Source: Planococcus sp. (in: firmicutes)
Lineage (GTDB): Bacteria > Bacillota > Bacilli > Bacillales_A > Planococcaceae
NCBI GenBank assembly: GCA_030147225.1
Contig: JASLAI010000049.1
Location: 1-6,328 of the forward strand
Reading direction: 5' to 3'
DNA length: 6,328 nt
Shown: piece by piece, positions 1 to 6,328 of the stretch
Layout of the letters: the number at the start of each line of letters is the position of its first letter
Position numbering within the stretch: position 1 is the stretch's first letter
Notes under the pieces: generated by a model
Database searches by the model: none
Seen by the model: only the letters and a program-made list of their open reading frames with translations
Told to the model about the DNA's origin: nothing
Position numbers and translations under genes: made by a program

Positions 1-121
1 CCGTGTGAACAATATATTGACAGCAATCGAGCAACAAGACGCAGAGACAGCCATTCGCGAGTTTAAGGCGTGGAGTGAATGGCTACAAAAGGAGAGAATA
101 CGCAATGGCAATGATTCGTGA
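1..121 (+). CDS. 3' end of a probable GntR/FadR-family transcriptional regulator (partial)
   Basis: An open frame enters from the left edge (first full codon at base 2) and ends at TGA 119-121, giving 39 residues. They read as an amphipathic helix containing [19 protein letters not shown] and then a short charged tail. This 'AI...D...A...' pattern is typical of the last helix of the FCD ligand-binding domain in FadR-type GntR regulators. From memory, some Bacillus-group genomes carry such a regulator directly upstream of accD, which fits. The DNA-binding domain lies outside the window, so the family call rests on a short tail and on context. The stop codon lies 17 bases inside accD, so the two genes are probably co-transcribed and translationally coupled. 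Another helical protein end cannot be excluded. Confidence 0.5.
   Translation, partial: RVNNILTAIEQQDAETAIREFKAWSEWLQKERIRNGNDS
88..96 (+). promoter_or_regulatory. Ribosome binding site that decides the accD start
   Basis: AAAGGAGAG matches the anti-Shine-Dalgarno sequence and ends 8 bases before ATG 105. The longer open frame from GTG 75 has no such site ahead of it and would contain this site inside its coding region. ATG 111 would be 14 bases away, so ATG 105 is preferred. Confidence 0.75.
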
Positions 122-977
122 TATTTTTAAACGCAATAAAGACAGCAAAGAAACAACGATGCCTTCAAAATCCGCAAAAGATGTTCCTGAAGGATTGATG
201 ACCAAATGCCCTTCCTGTAAAGAAATTACCCTGACCAAGGATTTGAATAAAAATTATAAAGTTTGCCCGAAATGCGATCATCATTTTAAAATGACCGCTT
301 ATGAGCGTATAGATAGCCTATTGGATCTAGGAAGCTTTGAGTCGATGGACGACCATTTGAAGTCGGAAAATCCGCTCGGTTTCCCGGGTTATGCGGAAAA
401 AGTACAAGCAGATAGTGAAAAAACTGGCTTGAACGAAGCTGTTTTGACAGGATCCGGTAAATTACAGGGACAGGATATCGTTTTGGCCGTGATGGATTCC
501 CACTTCCGAATGGGATCAATGGGCTCGGTTGTCGGCGAGAAAATCACCCGTGCTATTGAAGCCGCTACTGAACGCAAATTGCCATTTATCATTTTTACAG
601 CCAGTGGCGGAGCACGTATGCAAGAAGGTGTATTGTCTCTTATGCAAATGGCTAAAACCAGTGTAGCGTTAAAACGCCATAGCAATGAAGGCTTGCTTTT
701 CGTATCGGTATTGACGCATCCAACGACAGGCGGTGTATCGGCAAGCTTTGCATCGGTGGGCGATATCAATATCGCCGAACCGAAAGCCTTGATCGGTTTC
801 GCTGGACGTCGTGTGATCGAACAGACAGTCCGTGAGAAGCTTCCGGAAGATTTCCAGACAGCGGAATTTTTATTGGATCATGGACAATTGGACGCGGTTG
901 TGCACCGTGCATCAATGGAAAAAACTTTGGCGACTATCGTGCGTCTTCATACGAAAGGAGCTGTGGCAAATGGCTAA
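105..977 (+). CDS. accD: Acetyl-CoA carboxylase carboxyltransferase subunit beta
   Basis: This is the beta subunit of the cytoplasmic carboxyltransferase. With AccA it moves the carboxyl group from carboxybiotin on AccB to acetyl-CoA to form malonyl-CoA, the first committed step of fatty acid synthesis. The product has 290 residues, normal for the family. An N-terminal zinc ribbon is intact: Cys35 and Cys38, then 15 residues, then Cys54 and Cys57. The crotonase-like carboxyltransferase core follows, with LNEAVLTG near 109-116, [10 protein letters not shown] at 137-146, SGGARMQEG at 167-175 and [13 protein letters not shown] at 205-217. ATG 105 is chosen for its ribosome binding site. ATG 111 would give the N-terminus MIRDIFKR, which resembles the B. 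subtilis protein more closely and is the main alternative. The gene overlaps the upstream regulator by 17 bases and accA by 8, which suggests coupled synthesis of the two subunits in equal amounts. Confidence 0.96.
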   Translation: MAMIRDIFKRNKDSKETTMPSKSAKDVPEGLMTKCPSCKEITLTKDLNKNYKVCPKCDHHFKMTAYERIDSLLDLGSFESMDDHLKSENPLGFPGYAEKVQADSEKTGLNEAVLTGSGKLQGQDIVLAVMDSHFRMGSMGSVVGEKITRAIEAATERKLPFIIFTASGGARMQEGVLSLMQMAKTSVALKRHSNEGLLFVSVLTHPTTGGVSASFASVGDINIAEPKALIGFAGRRVIEQTVREKLPEDFQTAEFLLDHGQLDAVVHRASMEKTLATIVRLHTKGAVANG

Positions 978-1938
978 GAAAAACGGAAAAAAATCAATGC
1001 CTTTTGAAGAACCGCTTATCCAGCTCCGAGCGAAGATTTCAGAGTTGAAGGAATATACAACAAATGCCGAAGTAGACTTAAGTTCGGAAATCAAGTCTCT
1101 AGAAGACCGTTTCTCTAAACTGGAAGAAGAAATTTATGAGAACATGAAACCATGGGATCGTGTACAAGTGGCCCGCCATCCTGAACGGCCGACAACTATG
1201 GATTACATTCCATTGATTTTCAATGACTTCATTGAATTGCATGGGGATCGCCTATACGGGGACGATGCAGCAATTGTCAGCGGAATTGGTTCTTTCCACG
1301 GACAGCCGGTAACAATTATCGGTCATCAGCGCGGCAAGGACACAAAAGAAAATGTGCGGCGCAATTTCGGTATGCCTCATCCCGAAGGCTACCGAAAAGC
1401 ATTACGCTTGATGAAACAGGCAGAAAAATTCAATCGTCCGATCATCTGCCTGATCGATACGAAAGGCGCCTATCCAGGCAAGGCTGCGGAAGAACGCGGA
1501 CAAAGCGAAGCAATTGCGCGCAATCTTGTGGAAATGGCTGGACTTGAAGTTCCTGTTCTGTCCATTGTCATTGGAGAAGGCGGAAGCGGCGGTGCATTGG
1601 CACTCGGCGTGGGCAACCAGATATTGATGTTGGAGAATTCAACGTTCTCGGTCATTTCCCCGGAAGGAGCAGCATCTATTCTGTGGAAAGATTCAGCTCT
1701 TGCGCAAACAGCAGCTGAAGCGATGAAGATAACCGCTCCAGACCTATTGGAAATGAAAATAATTGAACATATGATTCCCGAGGTGCGTGGTGGAGCACAT
1801 CACGACCCGCAAAAACAGGCAGCCATCATTTCAGAAGCAATCAGACGCTCTCTGGAAGAATTGAACGGCATGTCAGGCGAAGAGTTGATCAAACAGCGCT
1901 ACAACAAATTCAAATCAATCGGTGTTTTCAGCGAGTAA
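970..1938 (+). CDS. accA: Acetyl-CoA carboxylase carboxyltransferase subunit alpha
   Basis: This is the alpha subunit of the carboxyltransferase, which forms an alpha2-beta2 complex with AccD and supplies part of the carboxybiotin site. The 322 residues match the usual length in Firmicutes. Residues about 14-58 form a charged helical or coiled-coil N-terminal segment. The crotonase-fold domain follows, with [17 protein letters not shown] at 78-94, [11 protein letters not shown] at 118-128, [20 protein letters not shown] at 163-182 and the glycine-rich, probably oxyanion-forming [14 protein letters not shown] at 202-215. The start at ATG 970 follows AAAGGAG (954-960) at a 9-base spacing and shares 8 bases with the end of accD. 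The frame is open upstream to 832, but that extension lies entirely inside accD and lacks family similarity. An intrinsic terminator begins 3 bases after the stop, so accA ends this operon. Confidence 0.97.
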   Translation: MAKKNGKKSMPFEEPLIQLRAKISELKEYTTNAEVDLSSEIKSLEDRFSKLEEEIYENMKPWDRVQVARHPERPTTMDYIPLIFNDFIELHGDRLYGDDAAIVSGIGSFHGQPVTIIGHQRGKDTKENVRRNFGMPHPEGYRKALRLMKQAEKFNRPIICLIDTKGAYPGKAAEERGQSEAIARNLVEMAGLEVPVLSIVIGEGGSGGALALGVGNQILMLENSTFSVISPEGAASILWKDSALAQTAAEAMKITAPDLLEMKIIEHMIPEVRGGAHHDPQKQAAIISEAIRRSLEELNGMSGEELIKQRYNKFKSIGVFSE

Positions 1939-1940
1939 TG

Positions 1941-1969
1941 GAGAACCGCCTCGGCGGTTCTTTTTGTTT
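1941..1969 (+). terminator. Intrinsic terminator after accA
   Basis: AGAACCGC (1942-1949) and GCGGTTCT (1954-1961) form a perfect 8-bp GC-rich stem around the tetraloop CTCG. A run of five T (1961-1965), G and three more T follow. It starts 3 bases after the accA stop and separates the acc operon from the glycolytic genes. A weaker 5-bp hairpin, CCTGC/GCAGG at 1972-1987, follows without a T-run and is probably not functional. Confidence 0.88.
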
Positions 1970-2054
1970 CCCCTGCAATAAAGCAGGAGCTTGGCTATTC
2001 AAAGCAGCCAGGCGTGCGCAACAAAATCTTAACACGTACAATCACTATTCAGGA

Positions 2055-2083
2055 CTGACAGTAGCGTCTTGTCGTGGTAAGGT
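2055..2083 (+). promoter_or_regulatory. Weak candidate sigma-A promoter for pfkA-pyk-fxsA
   Basis: The accA terminator implies a promoter in the 177-base gap before pfkA. The best -35 is CTGACA (2055-2060, 5 of 6 matches). At a 17-base spacing it is paired with only a poor -10, TAAGGT (2078-2083, 3 of 6). Transcription would start near 2090. An alternative is the good -10 TACAAT at 2037-2042, which lacks a recognisable -35. ACTG-A-CAGT (2054-2062), a small palindrome, overlaps the -35. Apart from the terminator, the weak hairpin after it and the pfkA ribosome binding site, I see nothing else in 1939-2115. Confidence 0.25.
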
Positions 2084-2094
2084 AAACAGAGTAA

Positions 2095-3075
<981 letters not shown>

Positions 3076-3085
3076 TATAGTAAAT

Positions 3086-3093
3086 GGAGTGAG
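3086..3093 (+). promoter_or_regulatory. Ribosome binding site that decides the pyk start
   Basis: The GGAG core of GGAGTGAG sits 8 bases before TTG 3098. The alternative in-frame GTG at 3089 lies inside this site, so it could not be the start and use the site too. No other Shine-Dalgarno sequence lies further upstream at a useful distance. Confidence 0.7.
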
Positions 3094-3097
3094 TTTA

Positions 3098-4858
3098 TTG
3101 AGAAAAACGAAAATCGTTTGTACAATCGGACCTGCAAGTGAGTCACCAGAATTATTAGAAAGTCTGATCGAAGCAGGCATGAACGTTGCCCGCTTAAACT
3201 TTTCACACGGTGATCATGAAGAACATGCCTTGCGCATCAAACGGATTCGTGAAGCGGCTGAGAAAGCCGGTAAGATTGTCGGGATTCTGTTGGATACAAA
3301 AGGTCCGGAAATCCGCACCCATCGAATGGAGAATGATTCGATTGAATTAGTTACAGGTCAAAAAATTGAGATTTCCATGACAGAAGTGTTAGGAACTGCT
3401 GAGAGATTCTCGATTACTTATGAACAATTAATTGAAGATGTGGATACAGGATCGATCATTCTATTGGACGATGGTTTAATTGAATTGCGCGTTGAGAGCT
3501 TGGACAAGGAAAATGGCATCATTCATACGGTGGTTGAGAATGCTGGTACACTTAAAACCAAAAAAGGCGTTAACGTTCCAGGAGTTTCGGTTCAATTGCC
3601 GGGAATCACTGAAAAAGATGCACAGGATATTCTATTCGGCATTGAACAAAACGTAGATTTTGTGGCGGCTTCATTTGTAAGAAGAAGTTCTGATGTCCTG
3701 GAAATCCGTGGCTTGCTTGAAAAGAACGGCGGCTCGCATATCCAAATCATCCCGAAAATCGAAAACCAGGAAGGCGTAGACAATATTGATGAAATTATCA
3801 TGGTTTCTGATGGCTTGATGGTCGCACGTGGAGATTTAGGCGTGGAAATTCCAGCCGAAGAAGTGCCATTGGTTCAAAAATCATTGATCGATAAATGCAA
3901 TAGTGCCGGCAAACCGGTTATTACGGCTACACAGATGCTGGATTCTATGCAGCGCAACCCGCGTCCGACACGTGCAGAAGCAAGTGATGTCGCTAACGCT
4001 ATTTTTGATGGCACAGATGCTATTATGCTATCTGGTGAAACAGCTGCCGGTCTTTATCCAATCGAATCTGTTCAAACGATGCACCGCATCGCAGAAACGA
4101 CAGAAGCGGCACTGAATTACAAGCAGATCGTTTCAACTAGAAGAAAAGAAAAAGAATCGAATATGACAGAAGCAATCGGTCAAGCAGTGGCTTATACAGC
4201 TTTGAATTTAAAAGTTCAAGCAATCATTGCACCGACTGAAAGCGGCACAACCGCTAAAATGATTTCCAAATACCGTCCGGGAGCACCAATTATTGCCGTG
4301 ACTTCTTCAGACAGACCAGCTCGTAAGCTGTCACTAGTATGGGGCGTTCAGCCAATCGTTGGAACCTCTGTAGAATCAACAGATGAATTGCTGGAAAAAG
4401 CGGTAGATGAAAGTTTGAAGCACGGTTATGTAAAACACGGTGACCTAGTCGTCATTACTGCAGGAGTTCCAGTTGGACAAGCTGGGTCGACTAATTTGAT
4501 GAAAGTGCATGTTATTGGCGATATTCTGGCAAAAGGCCAGGGAATCGGCAAAACCGTTGCTTTTGGTGAAACGGTCGTTGTCAGAAATGCAGAAGAAGCG
4601 ATGGCAGTCGATGTAGAAGGAAAAATTATCGTAACCATTGGAACGGACCGGGACATGATGCCGGCAATCAATAAATGTGCAGGAATCATCACGGAAGAAG
4701 GCGGTTTGACAAGTCACGCTGCTGTAGTAGGCTTAAGCCTTGGAATTCCGGTCATCGTTGGCGTCCAAGAAGCAACTTCACTTATTAAGAATAGCTACGA
4801 TATTACAATGGATGCAGAATCAGGCATTGTTTATCATGGCCACGCCAGTGTCCTGTAA
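3098..4858 (+). CDS. pyk: Pyruvate kinase with C-terminal PEP-utilising-type domain, TTG start
   Basis: Pyruvate kinase converts phosphoenolpyruvate and ADP to pyruvate and ATP, the last step of glycolysis. With TTG 3098 as start the product has 586 residues, close to the B. subtilis enzyme and beginning in the conserved [14 protein letters not shown]. The catalytic barrel holds Arg32, Asn34, Ser36, Asp66 and Arg73, the signature [13 protein letters not shown] around Lys220 and Glu222, ARGDLGVE with Asp246, and Thr278. A B domain is inserted at about 70-170. The allosteric C domain spans about 355-470. An extra C-terminal domain (about 500-586) contains [20 protein letters not shown] with His540. 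It resembles the phosphohistidine domain of PEP-utilising enzymes and is usual in Bacillus-type pyruvate kinases; its role is not settled. The gene lies 22 bases after pfkA and 24 before fxsA, with no terminator in either gap. Confidence 0.97.
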   Translation: MRKTKIVCTIGPASESPELLESLIEAGMNVARLNFSHGDHEEHALRIKRIREAAEKAGKIVGILLDTKGPEIRTHRMENDSIELVTGQKIEISMTEVLGTAERFSITYEQLIEDVDTGSIILLDDGLIELRVESLDKENGIIHTVVENAGTLKTKKGVNVPGVSVQLPGITEKDAQDILFGIEQNVDFVAASFVRRSSDVLEIRGLLEKNGGSHIQIIPKIENQEGVDNIDEIIMVSDGLMVARGDLGVEIPAEEVPLVQKSLIDKCNSAGKPVITATQMLDSMQRNPRPTRAEASDVANAIFDGTDAIMLSGETAAGLYPIESVQTMHRIAETTEAALNYKQIVSTRRKEKESNMTEAIGQAVAYTALNLKVQAIIAPTESGTTAKMISKYRPGAPIIAVTSSDRPARKLSLVWGVQPIVGTSVESTDELLEKAVDESLKHGYVKHGDLVVITAGVPVGQAGSTNLMKVHVIGDILAKGQGIGKTVAFGETVVVRNAEEAMAVDVEGKIIVTIGTDRDMMPAINKCAGIITEEGGLTSHAAVVGLSLGIPVIVGVQEATSLIKNSYDITMDAESGIVYHGHASVL

Positions 4859-4882
4859 AAAACAATACGGAGGTCGGTCAAA

Positions 4883-5269
4883 ATGATGAAGTGGATTTTT
4901 CTGGCATTAATTATTGTACCGTCTCTTGAATTGGCTTTGCTGATTTGGGCAGGGGGCAAGCTTGGTTTCTTTGTAACTATGGCAATCATTGTTACAACGG
5001 GCTTGGTTGGTGCTTTTCTCGCTAAGAAACAAGGTGTAAAAGCGTTAAAAGATATTCAAGCGGGGATGAATAGTTTTCAAGCTCCAGGAGATCAATTGTT
5101 GAATGCAGCATTCATATTAGTCGGCGGTGTTTTGCTGCTAACGCCGGGATTTATCTCTGATGCAGTAGGGTTTACAATGCTTTTTAGCCCGACTCAGAAA
5201 ATGTATAAGCCATTCATTTACCGATTGATCCATAAAAAGATGAAAAATACCCGGGTTATCGTTGGATAA
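4883..5269 (+). CDS. fxsA: FxsA family membrane protein
   Basis: This is a small integral membrane protein of 128 residues. Three hydrophobic segments are visible at about 4-22, 27-47 and 72-100, followed by a basic, probably cytoplasmic tail (KMYKPFIYRLIHKKMKN). Family marks are the Pro13-x-x-Glu16 motif in the first segment, GAFLAKKQG at 43-51 and GGVLLLTPGFISDAVG at 81-96. In Escherichia coli, FxsA overproduction relieves exclusion of phage T7 by the F plasmid. The normal role is unknown, and nothing here reveals it. GGAGGT (4869-4874) lies 8 bases before ATG 4883; the adjacent ATG 4886 is an alternative start. The gene closely follows pyk and so probably shares its transcript. The last coding bases and the stop codon form part of the operon terminator. 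Confidence 0.9.
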   Translation: MMKWIFLALIIVPSLELALLIWAGGKLGFFVTMAIIVTTGLVGAFLAKKQGVKALKDIQAGMNSFQAPGDQLLNAAFILVGGVLLLTPGFISDAVGFTMLFSPTQKMYKPFIYRLIHKKMKNTRVIVG

Positions 5270-5293
5270 TGCCGGGTATTTCCATCGTTTTTT
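5239..5293 (+). terminator. Intrinsic terminator of pfkA-pyk-fxsA, overlapping the fxsA 3' end
   Basis: AAATACCCGG (5245-5254) pairs perfectly with CCGGGTATTT (5272-5281). Inside, TTATC (5256-5260) pairs with GATAA (5265-5269) around GTTG. Outside, GATG (5239-5242) can pair with CATC (5283-5286) across a small internal loop. Six T follow at 5288-5293, and an A-run at 5234-5238 could pair with them. The left arm encodes the last FxsA residues, and the stop codon lies in the inner stem. Confidence 0.85.
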
Positions 5294-5310
5294 AAAGGAA
5301 TTTCAATTTC

Positions 5311-5324
5311 TATAAGCGTTTCCA
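5311..5324 (+). promoter_or_regulatory. Catabolite-responsive element (cre), probable CcpA site for citZ
   Basis: TATAAGCGTTTCCA matches the cre consensus TGWAARCGYTWNCW at 13 of 14 positions, failing only at the second. The core AAGCGTTT is intact. Its last base touches the first base of the -35 hexamer at 5325. CcpA bound here would probably hinder RNA polymerase and repress citZ when glycolytic flux is high. That agrees with the known carbon repression of citZ in B. subtilis. Assignment to CcpA is inferred from the motif. Confidence 0.72.
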
Positions 5325-5353
5325 TTCACAAATTCTACAAAGTTGATTATAAT
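5325..5353 (+). promoter_or_regulatory. Sigma-A promoter of citZ
   Basis: TTCACA (5325-5330, 5 of 6 matches to the -35) and a perfect TATAAT (5348-5353) are separated by exactly 17 bases. The predicted transcription start is near 5360, which gives a leader of about 97 bases before citZ. This is the strongest promoter in the window. Confidence 0.85.
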
Positions 5354-5389
5354 AGCTAAGTAAGGAAATTATATCCGAAGTTCATAAAC

Positions 5390-5420
5390 GCAGATGAGAC
5401 ATCATTCTGCATTTTTTTTT
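5390..5420 (+). terminator. Terminator-like hairpin in the citZ leader, possible attenuator
   Basis: GCAGATGA (5390-5397) pairs with TCA-T-TCTGC (5402-5410) around the loop GACA, with a single bulged T at 5405. An A and nine T (5412-5420) follow at once, the layout of an intrinsic terminator. It lies about 30 bases after the predicted citZ transcription start and before the gene, so it may stop part of the transcripts. The stem is modest (8 bp, four of them G-C), so readthrough is likely. It could instead be a second terminator for the upstream operon, but the strong promoter before it argues for a leader role. Confidence 0.5.
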
Positions 5421-5429
5421 GGAATGATG
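5400..5429 (+). other. Competing hairpin in the citZ leader
   Basis: CATCATTC (5400-5407) pairs perfectly with GAATGATG (5422-5429), giving an 8-bp stem with a 14-base loop that contains the T-run. It uses the same bases as the right arm of the terminator-like hairpin (5402-5410), so the two cannot form together. Because its right arm is made after the T-run, it would act late, perhaps on RNA stability or translation. Confidence 0.4.
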
Positions 5430-5456
5430 AAATAGACTGAAGAAGGAGCGATTTAA

Positions 5457-6328
5457 ATGACATCGTCAAAAGGTTTAGAAGGGGTAGTAGCAACCCAATC
5501 CGCCATCAGTTCGATCATTGATGACACACTTACATACGTTGGCTATGATATTGATGACTTGGCCGTAAACGCAAGCTTCGAAGAAGTGATTTACCTGCTT
5601 TGGCACCAACGTTTGCCGAAAGCGGACGAACTGGCAGAACTCAAGCAGCAGCTGGCAGACAACATGGCCGTTCCGCAGGCCGTATTGGATCATTTCAAAA
5701 CATACGACATCAAGAATGTTCACCCGATGGCGGCACTTCGCACAGCGGTTTCCATGCTCGGCTTGTTCGATGAAGAAGCCGAAGTGATGAACCCGGAAGC
5801 GAACTACAACAAAGCCATCAAAATCCAAGCGAAGATTTCGACGCTGGTGACGGCCTTCGGCCGCATCCGCAACGGCCAGGAGCCGGTTGCACCGAAAACC
5901 GACCTGAGCTTCGCGGCCAACTTCCTGTATATGCTGTCTGGCGAACTGCCGGAAGCCATTGAGGAAGAAGCATTCAACAAAGCGTTGGTGCTTCACGCCG
6001 ACCACGAATTGAATGCTTCGACATTCACGGCACGTGTGGCAGTGGCGACCTTGTCTGACGTCTATTCCGGCGTTACGGCAGCCATCGGCGCCTTGAAAGG
6101 CCCGCTTCACGGCGGTGCCAACGAACAAGTGATGAAGATGCTAACGGAAATCGGCTCGGTCGACAACGTGGAAAAAGTCATCACGGAAAAATTGGCGAAC
6201 AAAGAAAAAATCATGGGCTTCGGCCACCGCGTCTACCGCAAGGGCGACCCGCGCGCGAAGCATTTGCGCGACATGTCCCAGAAATTGACGAAGATCCGCG
6301 GAGAAGAAAAATGGTACGAGATGTCGGT
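5457..6328 (+). CDS. citZ: Citrate synthase, 5' part (runs off the window end)
   Basis: Citrate synthase condenses acetyl-CoA and oxaloacetate to citrate, the entry step of the TCA cycle, in the cytoplasm. The window holds 290 complete codons; Bacillus CitZ has about 372, so roughly four fifths is visible. HADHELNASTF (180-190) is the conserved substrate-binding stretch. LHGGANEQ (217-224) carries catalytic His218, and GFGHRVYRKGDPR (254-266) matches the family signature and carries the second active-site histidine, His257. The catalytic aspartate lies beyond the right edge. The start at ATG 5457 follows AGAAGGAG (5441-5448) with an 8-base spacing. 2-methylcitrate synthase (MmgD/PrpC) is a close relative, but the setting next to pyk with a cre favours CitZ. 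By hand count about 71% of codons 111-220 end in G or C, against about 39% for the first 70 codons of pyk. Codons 1-30 of citZ are near 40%, so the shift begins inside the gene. Confidence 0.93.
   Translation, partial: MTSSKGLEGVVATQSAISSIIDDTLTYVGYDIDDLAVNASFEEVIYLLWHQRLPKADELAELKQQLADNMAVPQAVLDHFKTYDIKNVHPMAALRTAVSMLGLFDEEAEVMNPEANYNKAIKIQAKISTLVTAFGRIRNGQEPVAPKTDLSFAANFLYMLSGELPEAIEEEAFNKALVLHADHELNASTFTARVAVATLSDVYSGVTAAIGALKGPLHGGANEQVMKMLTEIGSVDNVEKVITEKLANKEKIMGFGHRVYRKGDPRAKHLRDMSQKLTKIRGEEKWYEMS

Noticed and set aside
5349..5372. ATAA and TTAT elements around the citZ start site as a possible CcpC dyad.
   Set aside because: They are separated by 16 bases rather than about 7, and in AT-rich promoter DNA such tetramers are common.
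5384..5397. A second cre-like sequence, CATAAACGCAGATG, in the citZ leader.
   Set aside because: It matches the consensus at only about 8 of 14 positions and lacks the right half of the symmetric core.
5394..5435. A 13-codon leader-peptide-like frame (MRHHSAFFFGMMK) across the citZ leader hairpins.
   Set aside because: There is no Shine-Dalgarno sequence before it. The Phe run follows simply from the T-run of the terminator, and no amino-acid link to citrate synthase is expected.
5475..6128. A 217-codon open frame on the minus strand.
   Set aside because: It lies wholly inside citZ, which has intact active-site motifs on the + strand. Its Arg/His/Cys/Phe-rich product has no recognisable domain and comes from the strong codon bias of citZ.

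Overview
The window is an ordinary stretch of central-metabolism chromosome from a Gram-positive bacterium of the order Bacillales. Codon use, AGGAGG-type ribosome binding sites and close protein similarity to Bacillus subtilis and Geobacillus enzymes support this. A member of the Planococcaceae (Planococcus or Sporosarcina-like) is my best guess, but that is inference. All genes lie on the + strand. I see no mobile element, tRNA, rRNA, CRISPR array or defence gene, and no clearly new multi-gene system.

Layout: (1) 1-121 is the 3' end of a gene whose product looks like the C-terminus of a GntR/FadR-type regulator. (2) accD (105-977) and accA (970-1938) encode the two carboxyltransferase subunits of acetyl-CoA carboxylase. 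They overlap the upstream gene and each other, so all three are probably one transcript, closed by an intrinsic terminator at 1941-1969. (3) After a 177-base gap with a weak promoter candidate come pfkA (2116-3075), pyk (3098-4858) and fxsA (4883-5269). These are tightly spaced and end in a long terminator hairpin that begins inside the fxsA coding sequence. (4) An intergenic region of about 187 bases carries a near-consensus sigma-A promoter with a catabolite-responsive element touching its -35 box. The leader that follows contains a terminator-like hairpin with nine T. citZ (citrate synthase) starts at 5457 and runs off the window end.

Function: PfkA and Pyk are the two main allosteric control points of glycolysis. 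AccA/AccD help make malonyl-CoA for fatty acid synthesis, and CitZ draws acetyl-CoA into the TCA cycle. The locus therefore groups steps that make pyruvate and then divide acetyl-CoA between lipid synthesis and respiration.

The most interesting signals are non-coding and lie upstream of citZ: the cre abutting the -35 box, and the possible transcription attenuator with a competing hairpin. citZ also shows a marked rise in GC-ending codons compared with its neighbours.
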